Source: CAWBRT01 sp963814745 (GTDB lineage: Bacteria; Acidobacteriota; Terriglobia; Terriglobales; Acidobacteriaceae). Taken from it: a stretch of DNA of 64,000 bases. The first letter of the stretch is position 1; each line of letters starts with the position of its first letter. The stretch is from positions 62,001-126,000 of the forward strand of contig CAWFEA010000029.1 of the NCBI GenBank assembly GCA_963814745.1. The letters run 5' to 3'. This document shows, piece by piece, positions 51,870 to 60,621 of this stretch. The translations under genes and the position numbers were made by a program. The notes under the pieces were generated by a model, which saw nothing but the letters and a program-made list of their open reading frames with translations, did not search any database and had not been told where the DNA came from.

Positions 51870-52613
51870 TCACGCTTCCAGGACTTCGTTTACGTCGCGC
51901 ACGAGATTACGAACGTAGCTGCGGCGATTGAGCACGTCCGTCATCTTTTGGCATAAAACCGTGCGCTCTTCGTCCGGGCCGCCGCGGTCGATCATCTCGT
52001 CCCACTCGTTCCAGCAGCCTTTCAGCTCGTCCATCAAAGCGTCGTATTTTTGCTCCAGGTGGAGCTTTGTGGCCTGCAACTCGTCGTTCAGGGCCCGGTC
52101 GTGCTCGCCCGCCTGCCGGTTCATGCGCGCTTCTTCAAGCTGCATATTCAGCTCAAAAACCTCCTCCAGCATATCCGAAGGCACACCCTGCTTTTTCAGG
52201 ATGCCGGTGGAACGAGCTTTCTCGGTTGCCTGCTTGGACTGCTCGTCCAGTTCAACGCCCTCTTTTTTGAGCAGGTATTCGGTGCGCGAGATAGGGTCGC
52301 GCAGCGTGCGGTAAGCATCGTTGAGCTGCGAAGTTTTTTCCAGGCTCCAGGACTGCTCTTGCGGGCTGAAACGAACATAGCCATCGGGATGAAGTTTGCG
52401 GCTCAAGGCATGGAACTCGCGTTCCAGAAAAGATCGGTCGACGTTGAGCTTGTGTGGCAGCCCGAAGAAGGCGAAGAAGTCCGCCGGTTGCGGAGGTTGC
52501 AGATGGCCGCAGGAGTCGCAAAAGTGGGCTGCGCGCATGTCTCCGCACGACCAGCACTGATGCCCCTTGCCCGATTGTTTTTCGACCGATATTGCTGTCG
52601 GTTTTTGAATCAT
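51870..52613 (-). CDS. hscB: Co-chaperone HscB with N-terminal tetracysteine zinc knuckle
   Basis: A 247-residue J-domain co-chaperone that brings IscU to HscA. The start at 52613 follows CAGGAACTGCTG. Before the J domain there is a zinc knuckle, Cys20-x2-Cys23 and Cys32-x2-Cys35 (HQCWSCGDMRAAHFCDSCGH), absent in E. coli HscB but known in human HSC20. The J domain has FFGLPHKLNVDRSFLEREFH, the catalytic HPD in KLHPDGYV and DAYRTLRDPISRTEYLL. The C-terminal three-helix domain (LEEVFELNMQLEEARMNRQ) binds IscU. The longer frame from 52778 is not needed. Confidence 0.92.
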   Translation of the reverse strand: MIQKPTAISVEKQSGKGHQCWSCGDMRAAHFCDSCGHLQPPQPADFFAFFGLPHKLNVDRSFLEREFHALSRKLHPDGYVRFSPQEQSWSLEKTSQLNDAYRTLRDPISRTEYLLKKEGVELDEQSKQATEKARSTGILKKQGVPSDMLEEVFELNMQLEEARMNRQAGEHDRALNDELQATKLHLEQKYDALMDELKGCWNEWDEMIDRGGPDEERTVLCQKMTDVLNRRSYVRNLVRDVNEVLEA

Positions 52614-52719
52614 CAGCAGTTCCTGTTTCGATCGGCAGGGGAATCTTCGTTCTCTCTTGCCCCGGCTTGGCTGCGCCGCGAGGCACTCTCGCGCCCCGAT
52701 CGCCCTTGAATTTAAAAAA

Positions 52720-53091
52720 TTATGAGAACGAGGAGCCGCATCCGCAGCTCTTTTGCGCGTTCGGATTGATGAAGGCAAAGCCGCTGTGCATCAGCGACTC
52801 CGTCCAGTCCAGCGTCATGCCGTGTAGATACACGAACGACTTCGGATCGATGAAAACCCGCACATCGCCGAACTGAAAGACCCGGTCGCGCTCACGCGGC
52901 TGGGTATCGAAGCGAATGACGTAGCTCATTCCCGAACAGCCGCCGCCCTGCACGCCCAGGCGAAGTCCACCCTCGGCCGCCGCAATGCCTTCCTTTTCCA
53001 TGGCCATGCGGATGTGTTCGATGGCCTTCGGCGTGACCTCTATGCCTTTGACGGGTGCTGCCGTTGGCAAGGGTTGATTGATGTTTGTCAT
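52720..53091 (-). CDS. iscA: Fe-S assembly scaffold/carrier IscA
   Basis: A 123-residue A-type carrier read from the ATG at 53091, which follows GGGGAGAGGCTC. The fold markers KGIEVTPKAIEHIR, GGLRLGVQGGGCSGMSYVIR and the C-terminal NPNAQKSCGCGSSFS carry the three cluster Cys in the usual C-x(n)-C-x-C pattern. IscA passes 2Fe-2S or 4Fe-4S clusters to apo-proteins. It is placed between iscU and hscB, the standard operon order. Confidence 0.93.
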   Translation of the reverse strand: MTNINQPLPTAAPVKGIEVTPKAIEHIRMAMEKEGIAAAEGGLRLGVQGGGCSGMSYVIRFDTQPRERDRVFQFGDVRVFIDPKSFVYLHGMTLDWTESLMHSGFAFINPNAQKSCGCGSSFS

Positions 53092-53137
53092 GAGCCTCTC
53101 CCCAAAGCGCGGCATGCGCCGCCTCAATCCTCGTCCG

Positions 53138-53554
53138 TTACTTGCCCGCTCCGTTGCCGTTGGAGCCGTTGCGCCCCTGTTTCTTCTTCCAGTCGCTGAT
53201 CGCGGCCCGGATGGCGTCTTCGGCCAATACCGAGCAGTGGATCTTCACCGGCGGCAGCGACAGCTCACGGACGATATCGCTGTTCTTGATCTGCAACGCC
53301 TCATCGACGGTCTTTCCCTTGACCCACTCCGTCGCCAGCGAGGAGGAAGCAATCGCCGAACCGCAACCGAAGGTCTTGAACTTGGCGTCTTCAATGACGT
53401 TGGTTTCAGGGTTGATCTTGATTTGCAGCTTCATCACGTCGCCGCACTCCGGCGCTCCCACCAAGCCGGTGCCAACTTCAGCACTCGCCTTGTCGAGCGC
53501 GCCGACGTTGCGCGGGTTCGTGTAGTGATCGAGCACCTTATCGCTGTAAGCCAT
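53138..53554 (-). CDS. iscU: Fe-S cluster scaffold IscU
   Basis: A 138-residue scaffold on which IscS sulfur and iron are assembled. The start (MAYSDKVLDHYTNPRNVGAL) follows CAGGAGAATACGG. Three cluster Cys are in GAPECGDVMKLQIK, FGCGSAIASSS and KIHCSVLAEDA. LPPVKIHCS is the HscA-binding motif (LPPVK). The Asn/Gly-rich tail (GRNGSNGNGAGK) is short. All motifs are intact, in contrast to the neighbouring iscS. Confidence 0.95.
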   Translation of the reverse strand: MAYSDKVLDHYTNPRNVGALDKASAEVGTGLVGAPECGDVMKLQIKINPETNVIEDAKFKTFGCGSAIASSSLATEWVKGKTVDEALQIKNSDIVRELSLPPVKIHCSVLAEDAIRAAISDWKKKQGRNGSNGNGAGK

Positions 53555-53669
53555 CCGTATTCTCCTGCTCGAGCCGAAGGCCCGTAATCCAGTTGCGTAC
53601 GCCTGCTATATAGATCGCCCGGCGTACGCCGCGCCGCCAAATTTTTTGGCTTGGCGGCAAGCCTTTCCC

Positions 53670-54930
53670 TTAATGGGAGCTGGGTTCGGCCGCCCACTGC
53701 ACTTTCTTCAGGTCGACGCCGTCCTTCGCCATCTCGTACAGCGGCGAGAGCTCGCGCAGCCGCTTCACGGTTTCCACCACGCGCTTCGCCACGTAGTCGA
53801 CCTCGGCCTGCGGTGTTGAAGCGCCCAAGGCCGAAGCGAATCGAGCTGTGCGCCAGGTCGTCGCCGGTGCCGAGCGCCTTGAGCACGTACGAGGGCTCGA
53901 GCGTGGCCGAAGTGCAAGCCGAGCCGCTGGAAACCGCGATGTCGTTGATGCCCATCAGCAGCGATTCGCCCTCGACATAGGCGAAGCTGATATTAAGATT
54001 GCCGGGCAGCGCGGTGCTCCATCGAGCCGTTGACGTAAACTTCATCCAAGTTGGACAAAATTGCGTCTTTCAGCCGGTCGCGCAGCGCCGTGAGCTTTGC
54101 CGTCTCCGCGCTCAGTTCGTGCATGGCAGATCTCGCAGGCCTTGCCGAGACCCACAATGCCGGTCACATTCAGCGTGCCCGAACGCATGCCGCGCTCGTG
54201 CCCGCCGCCGTCGATCTGCGCGACCAAGCTGCACGCGCGGATTCTTGCGCCGGACGTAGAGCGCGCCGACGCCCTTCGGCCCGTAAATCTTGTGCGCGGT
54301 GATCGAAGCAGATCGACGTGATCTTCGATGACGTTGAAGGGAACCTTGCCCACGCTCTGCACGGCGTCGGTGTGGAAGAGCACGCCGCGCTCGTGGCAGA
54401 TCTGGCCGATTTCGCGCACCGGCTGCAAGACGCCGATCTCGTTGTTGGCGTGCATGATCGAAACCAGGATCGTCTTCGCGGTCCAGCGCCCGCTTGAGGT
54501 CGTCGAGATCGATGCGGCCGTCCTTTTGCACCGGCAGATAGGTGACGCGGAAGCCGTGTTTCTCCAGCCGCTTGCAGGTGTCCAGCACCGCCTTGTGCTC
54601 GGTGGCCTGGGTGATGATGTGGTCGCCCTTTTCGCGATACATCTCGGCCACGCCCTTAATCGCGAGGTTGTCGCTTTCGGTGGCGCCGGAGGTGAAGATG
54701 AACTTCCTTGGAGTTGCGCCGATCAGCTTCGCAATCTGTTCGCGAGCCTGCTCGACCGCCTGCTCGGCCACCCATCCGAACTCGTGGTTGCGGCTGGCTG
54801 CGTTGCCGAAGGTGTCTGAAAAATAAGGCAACATGGCATCCAGCACACGCGGATCTACGCGCGTGGTGGCGTGGTTATCCATATAAATCGGCAGTTTCAC
54901 TCCGGCACTCTCGTTCTTTACTTCCGCCAT
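53670..54930 (-). CDS. iscS: Cysteine desulfurase IscS (several frameshifts)
   Basis: About 420 residues after repair of at least five breaks between 54470 and 53760. The N-terminal frame is clean: LPIYMDNHATTRVDPRVLDA, FGNAASRNHEFGWVAEQAVE, FTSGATESDNLAIKG and ATEHKAVLDTCK. In other frames the rest follows in order: SIMHANNEIGVLQP, HTDAVQSVGKVPF, GTLNVTGIVGLGKACEI, LNISFAYVEGESLLMGI, and the active Cys loop AVSSGSACTSATLEPSYVL. It then has LAHSSIRFGLGRF and the end VQWAAEPSSH at 53670. The PLP Lys region near 54300 lies in a broken part (HKIYGPKGVGALYVRR). It converts Cys to Ala and supplies sulfur to IscU. An essential gene this broken points to consensus errors. Confidence 0.9.
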
Positions 54931-55012
54931 AATGTTCGTCTCCTAATCTGTAGGCCGACCCCGGCCGACGCCTTGCATGCGCCCGCCCGAAATCAATTTC
55001 GCCAAAACTCGC

Positions 55013-55459
55013 TCAACGCAGGATTACCAATTCGCTCGCCAAGTCCTGCCGCTCGGCCTTTTCCGTCAAGTCCCAGACCGTCAGCTTGTCCAGGACGTCC
55101 TCAATCGTGCGACTCACCTTGCGCAGCGGCTCGCGAACCGTGCAGCGCACGCTCTGGCCACACTCGCCCCGGGTGGTGCTGCAGGAGGTGATGAACAGCG
55201 GGCCCTCGATCGCGCGAATCACTTCCAAAGCCGTGATCTCCCGCGCGTCACGCGCCAGCACATAACCGCCGTTGGTGCCCTGCAGGCTCTTCAATAGACG
55301 CGCCTTCTTCAACCGCTGCAAGATTTTCGCCAGCGCCTCCTGTGGAATCGAGTACAGCTCGGCCAGGTCCTTTGCGCTGCAGGTCCCCACGGCAGCGTGC
55401 TCGGCCAAGTGCCTCATGGCGATCAACCCATAGTCGGCTTTCTTGGTTAGTTTCAGCAT
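55013..55459 (-). CDS. iscR: Rrf2-family regulator of the isc operon (IscR-like)
   Basis: A 148-residue Rrf2 regulator. The winged helix-turn-helix is YGLIAMRHLAEHAAVG to LYSIPQEALAKILQRLKKAR, with GTNGGYVLARDAREITALEV as the wing and linker. Three cluster Cys, C93, C100 and C106, lie in TSCSTTRGECGQSVRC, close to the IscR pattern. With a bound 2Fe-2S cluster IscR usually represses the isc operon. It heads the operon here, 80 bases upstream of iscS, and a 10-bp-arm palindrome lies 31 bases before its start, consistent with autoregulation. Confidence 0.9.
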   Translation of the reverse strand: MLKLTKKADYGLIAMRHLAEHAAVGTCSAKDLAELYSIPQEALAKILQRLKKARLLKSLQGTNGGYVLARDAREITALEVIRAIEGPLFITSCSTTRGECGQSVRCTVREPLRKVSRTIEDVLDKLTVWDLTEKAERQDLASELVILR

Positions 55460-55490
55460 GCGATCAGAGCGGCTCCGGGGTACAAGCTGT

Positions 55491-55517
55491 AATCTGCGAC
55501 CTTTTTAGTCGCAGATT
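55491..55517 (-). promoter_or_regulatory. Palindromic operator candidate upstream of iscR
   Basis: AATCTGCGAC and GTCGCAGATT form a perfect inverted repeat with ten-base arms around a seven-base A/T-rich spacer. A third identical half-site, GTCGCAGATT, lies at 55618-55627. The overall size (27 bases) matches that of IscR/Rrf2 operators. It starts 31 bases upstream of the iscR start codon, where a repressor would block transcription. Confidence 0.6.
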
Positions 55518-55908
55518 GATTGTTGCACGGCAGCACTCGAAAAAGCAATTTATTTTGAAATGAGAATCGTAGTTAAGATATTTAAATACAATTATTTACA
55601 AATTGGCGATAATTTTGGTCGCAGATTAACCCGCAAGAATTGGTTTTCAAGGCAGCGCCGGGCCGTGGGCAGACTACTAACTGAGATTGCGTACCGCTGA
55701 GCCGCCCCACAACTTGGCGGGCTTCGAGGTTTGAACCTGAAAACGCCGCGTCGAGTCGGCGATTCATGCGAAAGTTACTTGACTTTGCTCGGAGTCTCTC
55801 TAAAATACCGCTCAATCGAGTGTCCAGCGGCATAGGAGCTGGCATCAGATTAAAAGCTCTATGAGTTCATCCCGTCCGGTACCACCCAACCCTTCCTCGA
55901 GCAGAATC
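55518..55908. other. AT-rich intergenic region upstream of the isc operon
   Basis: About 390 bases, with an AT-rich core near 55540-55625 that should contain the iscR promoter. On the minus strand TTGCTT and CAACAA are 17 bases apart just upstream of the palindrome. A second GTCGCAGATT half-site is at 55618. The minus-strand frame 55582-55845 shows no motif and is probably not a gene. Confidence 0.5.
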
Positions 55909-56061
55909 ATGAAAAAGTCGTGTCAGCATCCGCGCGTGCAGATCGTCGCCCGTCAAGAAGACAGCGAATTCGTTGAATGCTTGGAATGCCGTGAGATCTT
56001 CGAATCCAGCGAATTGAAAGACATGGCAATTGAGGAGCGCGCGGAAGAAGAAGCTTCGTAA
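55909..56061 (+). CDS. Small Cys-pair hypothetical protein
   Basis: A 50-residue protein from the ATG at 55909 (MKKSCQHPRVQIVARQEDSE); an in-frame ATG at 55861 would add 16 low-complexity residues. It has Cys-Gln-His near the start and VECLECREIFES with a C-x-x-C pair, then an acidic tail ending ERAEEEAS. A tiny zinc-binding fold with Cys-His plus Cys-Cys ligands is plausible. Function unknown. Confidence 0.55.
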   Translation: MKKSCQHPRVQIVARQEDSEFVECLECREIFESSELKDMAIEERAEEEAS

Positions 56062-56152
56062 TCGATTCCACTGCAGTGAATGGCGATGAACTCCGCCGCA
56101 CGACGGCGAAGCGGATACTCGTCCGCGAGCAATCGCGCAACCCGTCTGTACG

Positions 56153-57289
56153 CTATCGCAAGGGAAGTGACGCTTCGGCGCTGAGATCGGCCGCGGCGAA
56201 GTCGCCCGCCAGCCACTTTGGATAGGCGGCGGCGGCAATCATGGCGGCGTTATCGGTCGAAAGCCGGCGGGAAGGGAACAGCACCCGTACCCCGTCGCCT
56301 GCGGCGGCGCGCTCGAAAACCCGGCGAAGCTCGCTGTTGGCGGCCACTCCACCGCTTACCAACAGGGTTGCGGCCTGGTATTCACCGGCTGCCGCCATGG
56401 TCTTTCCGGCCAAGTCCTGCACCACGCCACGCTGGAACGACGCGACCAGATCGAGGGTGCGCCGGTCGCAGTGCTTCACCAGGTCCTCAACCCCGGGCTT
56501 GGCGAGCTGTGCCAGAGCGCTCCGCCGAACCGCGATGGACGCGGCCATCTGCTCGATTTCCACGTAGCGCAGCACCGCCGTCTTGATGCCGCTGAAAGAG
56601 AAATCAAAGTGAGGACGCGAGGGTGCGGGGCCGCGATCTTTGCGGTCGCGATGCTTGAGCTGCGCCACCGGAAAGTTGACCGCCGCCGCGTCACCGTATT
56701 TCGCTAAGGCGTCAATGATCGGCCCGCCGGGGTAGCCGAGCGCGAGCAGCTTCGCCACCTTGTCGAAAGCTTCTCCGGCGGCATCGTCGCGCGTGTGTCC
56801 GACGTTCTCGTATCGCCAGGCGGAGCCAACCTGCTCGGCGAGATAGAGATGAGTGTGCCCGCCCGAGACGACCAGCGCGAGCACGGGGAAATCGAGTTGC
56901 CCGTTGCCGTTCTGCCGCGCCTCCAGCAGCACGGCGTGGATATGGCCTTCGAGGTGGTTGACGGAAATCAGCGGCTTTTCCAGGGCAAACGCGAGAGCCT
57001 TGGCGTAGCTCAGGCCCACCAGCAGCGCGCCGGCAAGTCCTGGGCCCTTGGTCACCGCCAAGGCATGGATGTGCTCCATCGCGACTCCCGACTGCTCCAC
57101 CGCCTGCCGCACGACCGGAACGATGGCTCGAAGGTGTTCGCGGGAGGCGAGTTCGGGAACCACTCCGCCGTAGGCTTGGTGAGTCAGGATTTGCGACAGC
57201 ACCACGTTCGAGAGCATCTCTTCTCCGTCGCGGACCACCGCCGCGGAAGTCTCGTCGCACGAACTCTCGATGCCGAGAATGAAGGCCAT
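56153..57289 (-). CDS. tsaD: tRNA N6-adenosine threonylcarbamoyltransferase TsaD
   Basis: A 378-residue enzyme that adds threonylcarbamoyl to A37 of ANN-decoding tRNAs. The start at 57289 gives MAFILGIESSCDETSAAVV, the standard N-terminus. The metal motif HLEGHIHAVLLE, the nucleotide motif VVSGGHTHLYLAE, GEAFDKVAKLLALGYPGGP, FDFSFSGIKTAVLRYVE and LVSGGVAANSELR with STDNAAMIA are intact. The partner genes tsaB and tsaE are not in the window. The family is essential in most bacteria. Confidence 0.95.
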   Translation of the reverse strand: MAFILGIESSCDETSAAVVRDGEEMLSNVVLSQILTHQAYGGVVPELASREHLRAIVPVVRQAVEQSGVAMEHIHALAVTKGPGLAGALLVGLSYAKALAFALEKPLISVNHLEGHIHAVLLEARQNGNGQLDFPVLALVVSGGHTHLYLAEQVGSAWRYENVGHTRDDAAGEAFDKVAKLLALGYPGGPIIDALAKYGDAAAVNFPVAQLKHRDRKDRGPAPSRPHFDFSFSGIKTAVLRYVEIEQMAASIAVRRSALAQLAKPGVEDLVKHCDRRTLDLVASFQRGVVQDLAGKTMAAAGEYQAATLLVSGGVAANSELRRVFERAAAGDGVRVLFPSRRLSTDNAAMIAAAAYPKWLAGDFAAADLSAEASLPLR

Positions 57290-57527
57290 GCCTCTATAGT
57301 AGAACGCTTCGGCGAGACTCACCACGGAGGGCGCGCGCCCCACCTTGATTTAGCAGAAAACGCCATTCGCCTCGGCGTCGCGAAGAAGCAGTTCGGCGAA
57401 AACGTTCCATATTGAAACCTTTCGACCGATCCCTGACCCATCCAAAGAAGAAATGCCGTGCTTGACACCTTAGTGTGATATATAGTTCGGGCATTCTGAA
57501 AACCAGGAATTCTGAAAAGGTGACGTT

Positions 57528-58352
57528 ATGCGGCGATTCTGTGCCCTCTTCCTAGTGGTTCTTTTCGCGTCCGTACAGTATCTAGTTGGTCAGCAGGCCC
57601 CTACACCGCATTCTGCGCCAGCCGATGCTCCTGCGATGCAAGCTGCCGACCAAGCCTCTGCACCGCAAGCTGCGCCATCAGGCCCCGCCCCTGCAGGAGC
57701 AACGCCCGCAGCTGCACAAGATAAACCCAGAATTTTCGTCACTGACGAGCCTCTCCATGAGGGGGACGTCGTGGTTCGTGGAAGGGCTGCTGCTGGCCAC
57801 GTTGAAAGCGGACCAAACGCACGCGTTGTAGAGATACAAGCAGACTTGGTCAAGGTCTGCCCACATGTGACGGTCACCAATCGACAAGATATGGCGGACT
57901 TTACGCTGCTGTTTCGGCGCCAAGGTGGCAAACGATCAGCCATGTTTGCCTTCGGCGGCTTAGCGGGGTTGGCACTTTCGGCTACCTCCAAGGTGGATGG
58001 TGCTTCGTTGTTCGCCGCCAACGGAGATTTGGTTATGGCGACCAGGCAGCGCACGGTGGAGAATGCGATCCGTGAGATATGCACTTCCATACCGATGACA
58101 ATTGAACATGTGGCTCAGCAACCCGTTCCGGCTCCGAATTCGGACGCATCGCAGCCCACTGCGGCGCAGCAGCCGGAACCGGCCGCTCCACCTGCGCCGA
58201 CGAAGACAATTTCATTGGGCCAGACTAGGGACGAGGTTGTGGCAATCTTGGGGCCACCACAGAAGGTGGTCAAACTGTTAACCAAGGAGATGCTTTACTA
58301 TCCGGACATGAAGGTGATATTGGTCGAACAAAAGGTCGTCGATGTGCGGTAG
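57528..58352 (+). CDS. Secreted hypothetical protein with OmlA/SmpA-like C-terminal segment
   Basis: A 274-residue protein with a signal peptide (RRFCALFLVVLFASVQYLVG), an Ala/Pro/Gln-rich stretch to about residue 65, a folded region (HEGDVVVRGRAAAGHVESGP to REICTSIPMTIEHV), another Pro/Ala linker, and a C-terminal TISLGQTRDEVVAILGPPQK. That last segment matches the helix-turn pattern G-x-T-x-x-E-V-x-x-x-x-G-x-P seen in SmpA/OmlA-type lipoprotein domains. A lipobox is not evident. It is likely a periplasmic or secreted protein. Function unknown. Confidence 0.6.
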   Translation: MRRFCALFLVVLFASVQYLVGQQAPTPHSAPADAPAMQAADQASAPQAAPSGPAPAGATPAAAQDKPRIFVTDEPLHEGDVVVRGRAAAGHVESGPNARVVEIQADLVKVCPHVTVTNRQDMADFTLLFRRQGGKRSAMFAFGGLAGLALSATSKVDGASLFAANGDLVMATRQRTVENAIREICTSIPMTIEHVAQQPVPAPNSDASQPTAAQQPEPAAPPAPTKTISLGQTRDEVVAILGPPQKVVKLLTKEMLYYPDMKVILVEQKVVDVR

Positions 58353-58498
58353 CCGGGGCCGGTGGTGCATAAGTCATTAGCAAGTGATGGTTCCTCACGT
58401 TCAGAAACTACCCGACGTTAGCCAAAATCGGGCGAACGTGGGGCACCATGAGTACACTTCTCGTTAAGCTGTTGCTGTGTCTCGGATATAACTGGGGT
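58353..58498. other. Intergenic, no feature seen
   Basis: Together with the repeat that follows it and a further 100 bases after that, this makes about 385 bases without a gene upstream of cca. I see nothing in this part apart from ordinary intergenic sequence. Confidence 0.5.
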
Positions 58499-58636
58499 TG
58501 TCATGCTGAGCGCAGCGAAGCATCCCAGGAGATTGTCCCGCCCCGCGCCGCTCTAACTTTTGCGAAATCTTTCGGCTGTTCTTCAGTCCCACGCCGTGCC
58601 GGGATTCTTCGCTCCCTTCGGTCGCTCAGAATGACA
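58499..58636. repeat. Dispersed inverted-end repeat, copy 2
   Basis: A 138-base element that begins TGTCATGCTGAGCG and ends CGCTCAGAATGACA, exactly the ends of the copy at 2042-2182. It also shares CAGCGAAGCATCCC at the left, a CTTTCGGCTG-type block in the middle, and GGGATTCTTCGCTCCCTTCG at the right. The two copies differ at scattered positions inside. It has no reading frame and lies just upstream of cca. Confidence 0.75.
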
Positions 58637-58737
58637 CTCTGGACAAAGTGCGCGAATTTCTGGACGTTGTAGCTCTCGGGGTGTTCCGCCGTTGTCCTCC
58701 GTGGTTGATAATTATCTCCAGGTAATATATCAAGATC

Positions 58738-60159
58738 ATGATGAAAGCAGCCGCAGTCGAGATTGTACGTACTCTCCGCGAGCACGGGTATCAGTCCTAC
58801 CTGGCCGGGGGATGTGTGCGCGATCTGCTGCTCGGCCGCGAGCCTGCCGACTATGACGTTGCCACCGACGCCACGCCTCAGCAGGTGATGCGCGTCTTTC
58901 CGCGCACGGTTGAGGTGGGCGCGCGCTTCGGAGTCGTGCTCGTCCCGGTCAGCCTGCGGAGAAAGGACGGGCCAGCCACCGGCGAGTGCTCCGCGCCGGG
59001 AGGCAGTCATCCGGGCTGCATTGAGGTGGCCACCTTCCGCAACGATGGAATTTACAGCGACGGGCGGCATCCCGATCAGGTGAGTTTTTCCCGGAGCCCG
59101 CGCGAAGACGTGCAGCGGCGCGACTTCACCATCAACGGACTCCTGCTCGATCCCATCGACGGCGAACCACCCCAGCAAGCCAACATCGGGCTCGCCGGGG
59201 ACCCCGGCGGCAAGGTGCTCGATTTTGTCGGCGGAAGGGAAGACCTTCGGGCGGGCATTGTGCGCACCATCGGCGATGCCGTGCGCCGTTTCCAGGAAGA
59301 TAAGCTGCGGCTGCTGCGCGCGGTTCGTTTCGCCGCACGCTTCGGATATGAGATCGAGCCGCGCACGTTTGCCGCGATGCACGCGCTGGCGCGAGACATT
59401 CGCCAGGTCAGCCGGGAGCGGGTTCGCGACGAGCTGACCAAGATGCTGACCGAAGGCCGGGCGAAGCGCGCCTTCGAACTGCTCGACGAGAGCGGCCTGC
59501 TGGAGTGGGTTCTGCCGGAAGTGGCAAAGATGAAGGGCGTGGAACAGCCGCCGGAGTATCATCCCGAGGGCGACGTGTGGATTCACACTCTGCTGCTGCT
59601 GGAGATGCTGCCGCCGAAGTGTTCGCGCACGCTTGCCTGGGGCGCGCTGCTGCACGATGTGGGCAAGCCCCCGACCTTCCGGGTCGCTCCCGACCGCATA
59701 CGCTTCGACGGGCATGTCGAGATCGGTCTGCGCATGGCGGAAGCGATCTGCCGTCGCCTTCGCTTCAGCAATCACGACACCGAGCAGATTGCGGCGCTGG
59801 TCGCCAATCACATGCGCTTTGCCGACGCGCGCAAGATGAAGGAGTCGACATTCAAGCGCTTCGTGCGCTTGCCCGAGTTCGCCGAACATCTGGAGTTGCA
59901 CCGTCTCGATTGCCTCGGCAGTCACGGCATGCTCGATCTTTATGAGTACACGAAGGAGAAGGTCGCCACTCTGCCGGAGGATGAGGTGTCCCCGGCGCCA
60001 TTGCTGACCGGCCACGATCTCATCGCCGAGGGCTACGCGCCGGGGCCGCGCTTCAGCGAGATGCTTGCGGCGGTGGAAGACCTTCAACTCGAAGGACGAC
60101 TGCACGATCGCGACGAGGCCATGGAATTCGTCCGCCGACAATATCCGATGGCGCCCTGA
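58738..60159 (+). CDS. cca: CCA tRNA nucleotidyltransferase / poly(A) polymerase family with HD domain
   Basis: A 473-residue class II nucleotidyltransferase that adds or repairs the 3' CCA of tRNA, or a close A-adding relative. The catalytic head has SYLAGGCVRDLLLGREPADYDVAT with the metal Asp residues. VEVATFRND-like IEVATFRNDGIYSDGRHPD, REDVQRRDFTINGLLLDP and the neck motif FQEDKLRLLRAVRFAARFGY follow. The C-terminal part has an HD phosphohydrolase-like ALLHDVGKPPTF with FDGHVEIG, typical of bacterial CCA enzymes that carry an HD domain. The frame is intact. Separate A-adding and CC-adding enzymes share these motifs, so the exact activity is unresolved. Confidence 0.88.
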   Translation: MMKAAAVEIVRTLREHGYQSYLAGGCVRDLLLGREPADYDVATDATPQQVMRVFPRTVEVGARFGVVLVPVSLRRKDGPATGECSAPGGSHPGCIEVATFRNDGIYSDGRHPDQVSFSRSPREDVQRRDFTINGLLLDPIDGEPPQQANIGLAGDPGGKVLDFVGGREDLRAGIVRTIGDAVRRFQEDKLRLLRAVRFAARFGYEIEPRTFAAMHALARDIRQVSRERVRDELTKMLTEGRAKRAFELLDESGLLEWVLPEVAKMKGVEQPPEYHPEGDVWIHTLLLLEMLPPKCSRTLAWGALLHDVGKPPTFRVAPDRIRFDGHVEIGLRMAEAICRRLRFSNHDTEQIAALVANHMRFADARKMKESTFKRFVRLPEFAEHLELHRLDCLGSHGMLDLYEYTKEKVATLPEDEVSPAPLLTGHDLIAEGYAPGPRFSEMLAAVEDLQLEGRLHDRDEAMEFVRRQYPMAP

Positions 60160-60225
60160 GGCTGGCGCCTCGGGATCGATCCGTCCGGATGCTAAAATCG
60201 AGTACTTAAGGCAAATGGCCCTTGC

Positions 60226-60621
60226 ATGGGTGTGCGGATGGATTCGGCTCGCTCGACATTGCAGAAGATTGTTGCCGATGCGCTTAATCGCCTGCCCGCC
60301 GAGCAGGTTCCGGTGGAGGCTTGGCAGTTTGCCTGTGGCAAGCAGGTGGCGCAAAGGACCCGGGCCGTGAGCTTTGCCAGCGGCGTGTTGCGCGTCGAAG
60401 TGCCCGATGCGCGCTGGCGAGACCAGCTTCAGGACCTGAGTGGCGGCTGCCTGGCGAAGCTGAACCAGTACAGCAGAATCCGGGTCGAACGAATTGAATT
60501 TGTGGTCGCGGCGTCAGCGACTGTGGTGAAAACCTTGGAAAACAGCGTGGCCAAGGCGGGGCGCAGGCGCGGACCAGCGAGTGTACCCAAGCGGGAAAGC
60601 AAATGGCGGAAACAAAAGTAA
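60226..60621 (+). CDS. DUF721 (DciA-like) protein
   Basis: A 131-residue DUF721 protein. The core is LNRLPAEQVPVEAWQFACGK, a conserved hydrophobic strand GVLRVEVPDARWRDQLQDL, and a C-terminal basic tail (GRRRGPASVPKRESKWRKQK). DciA in many bacteria is the helicase operator; some DUF721 members are known to interact with DnaB. The start is uncertain between 60226 and an ATG at 60238. Its end overlaps the start of gatC by 19 bases, so it is cotranscribed with the gat genes. Confidence 0.7.
   Translation: MGVRMDSARSTLQKIVADALNRLPAEQVPVEAWQFACGKQVAQRTRAVSFASGVLRVEVPDARWRDQLQDLSGGCLAKLNQYSRIRVERIEFVVAASATVVKTLENSVAKAGRRRGPASVPKRESKWRKQK

Noticed and set aside
55582..55845. 87-residue minus-strand frame upstream of the isc operon
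   Set aside because: No motif, no good ribosome binding site, and it covers the AT-rich control region.
57460..57485. TTGACA followed by TATATA before the secreted-protein gene
   Set aside because: The spacing is only about 11 bases, too short for a sigma-70 promoter, and no alternative -10 at 16-18 bases is good.
58501..60354. 617-residue open frame on the minus strand across cca
   Set aside because: It is the antisense of a well-conserved gene and has no family motifs; such shadows are common in GC-rich coding DNA.
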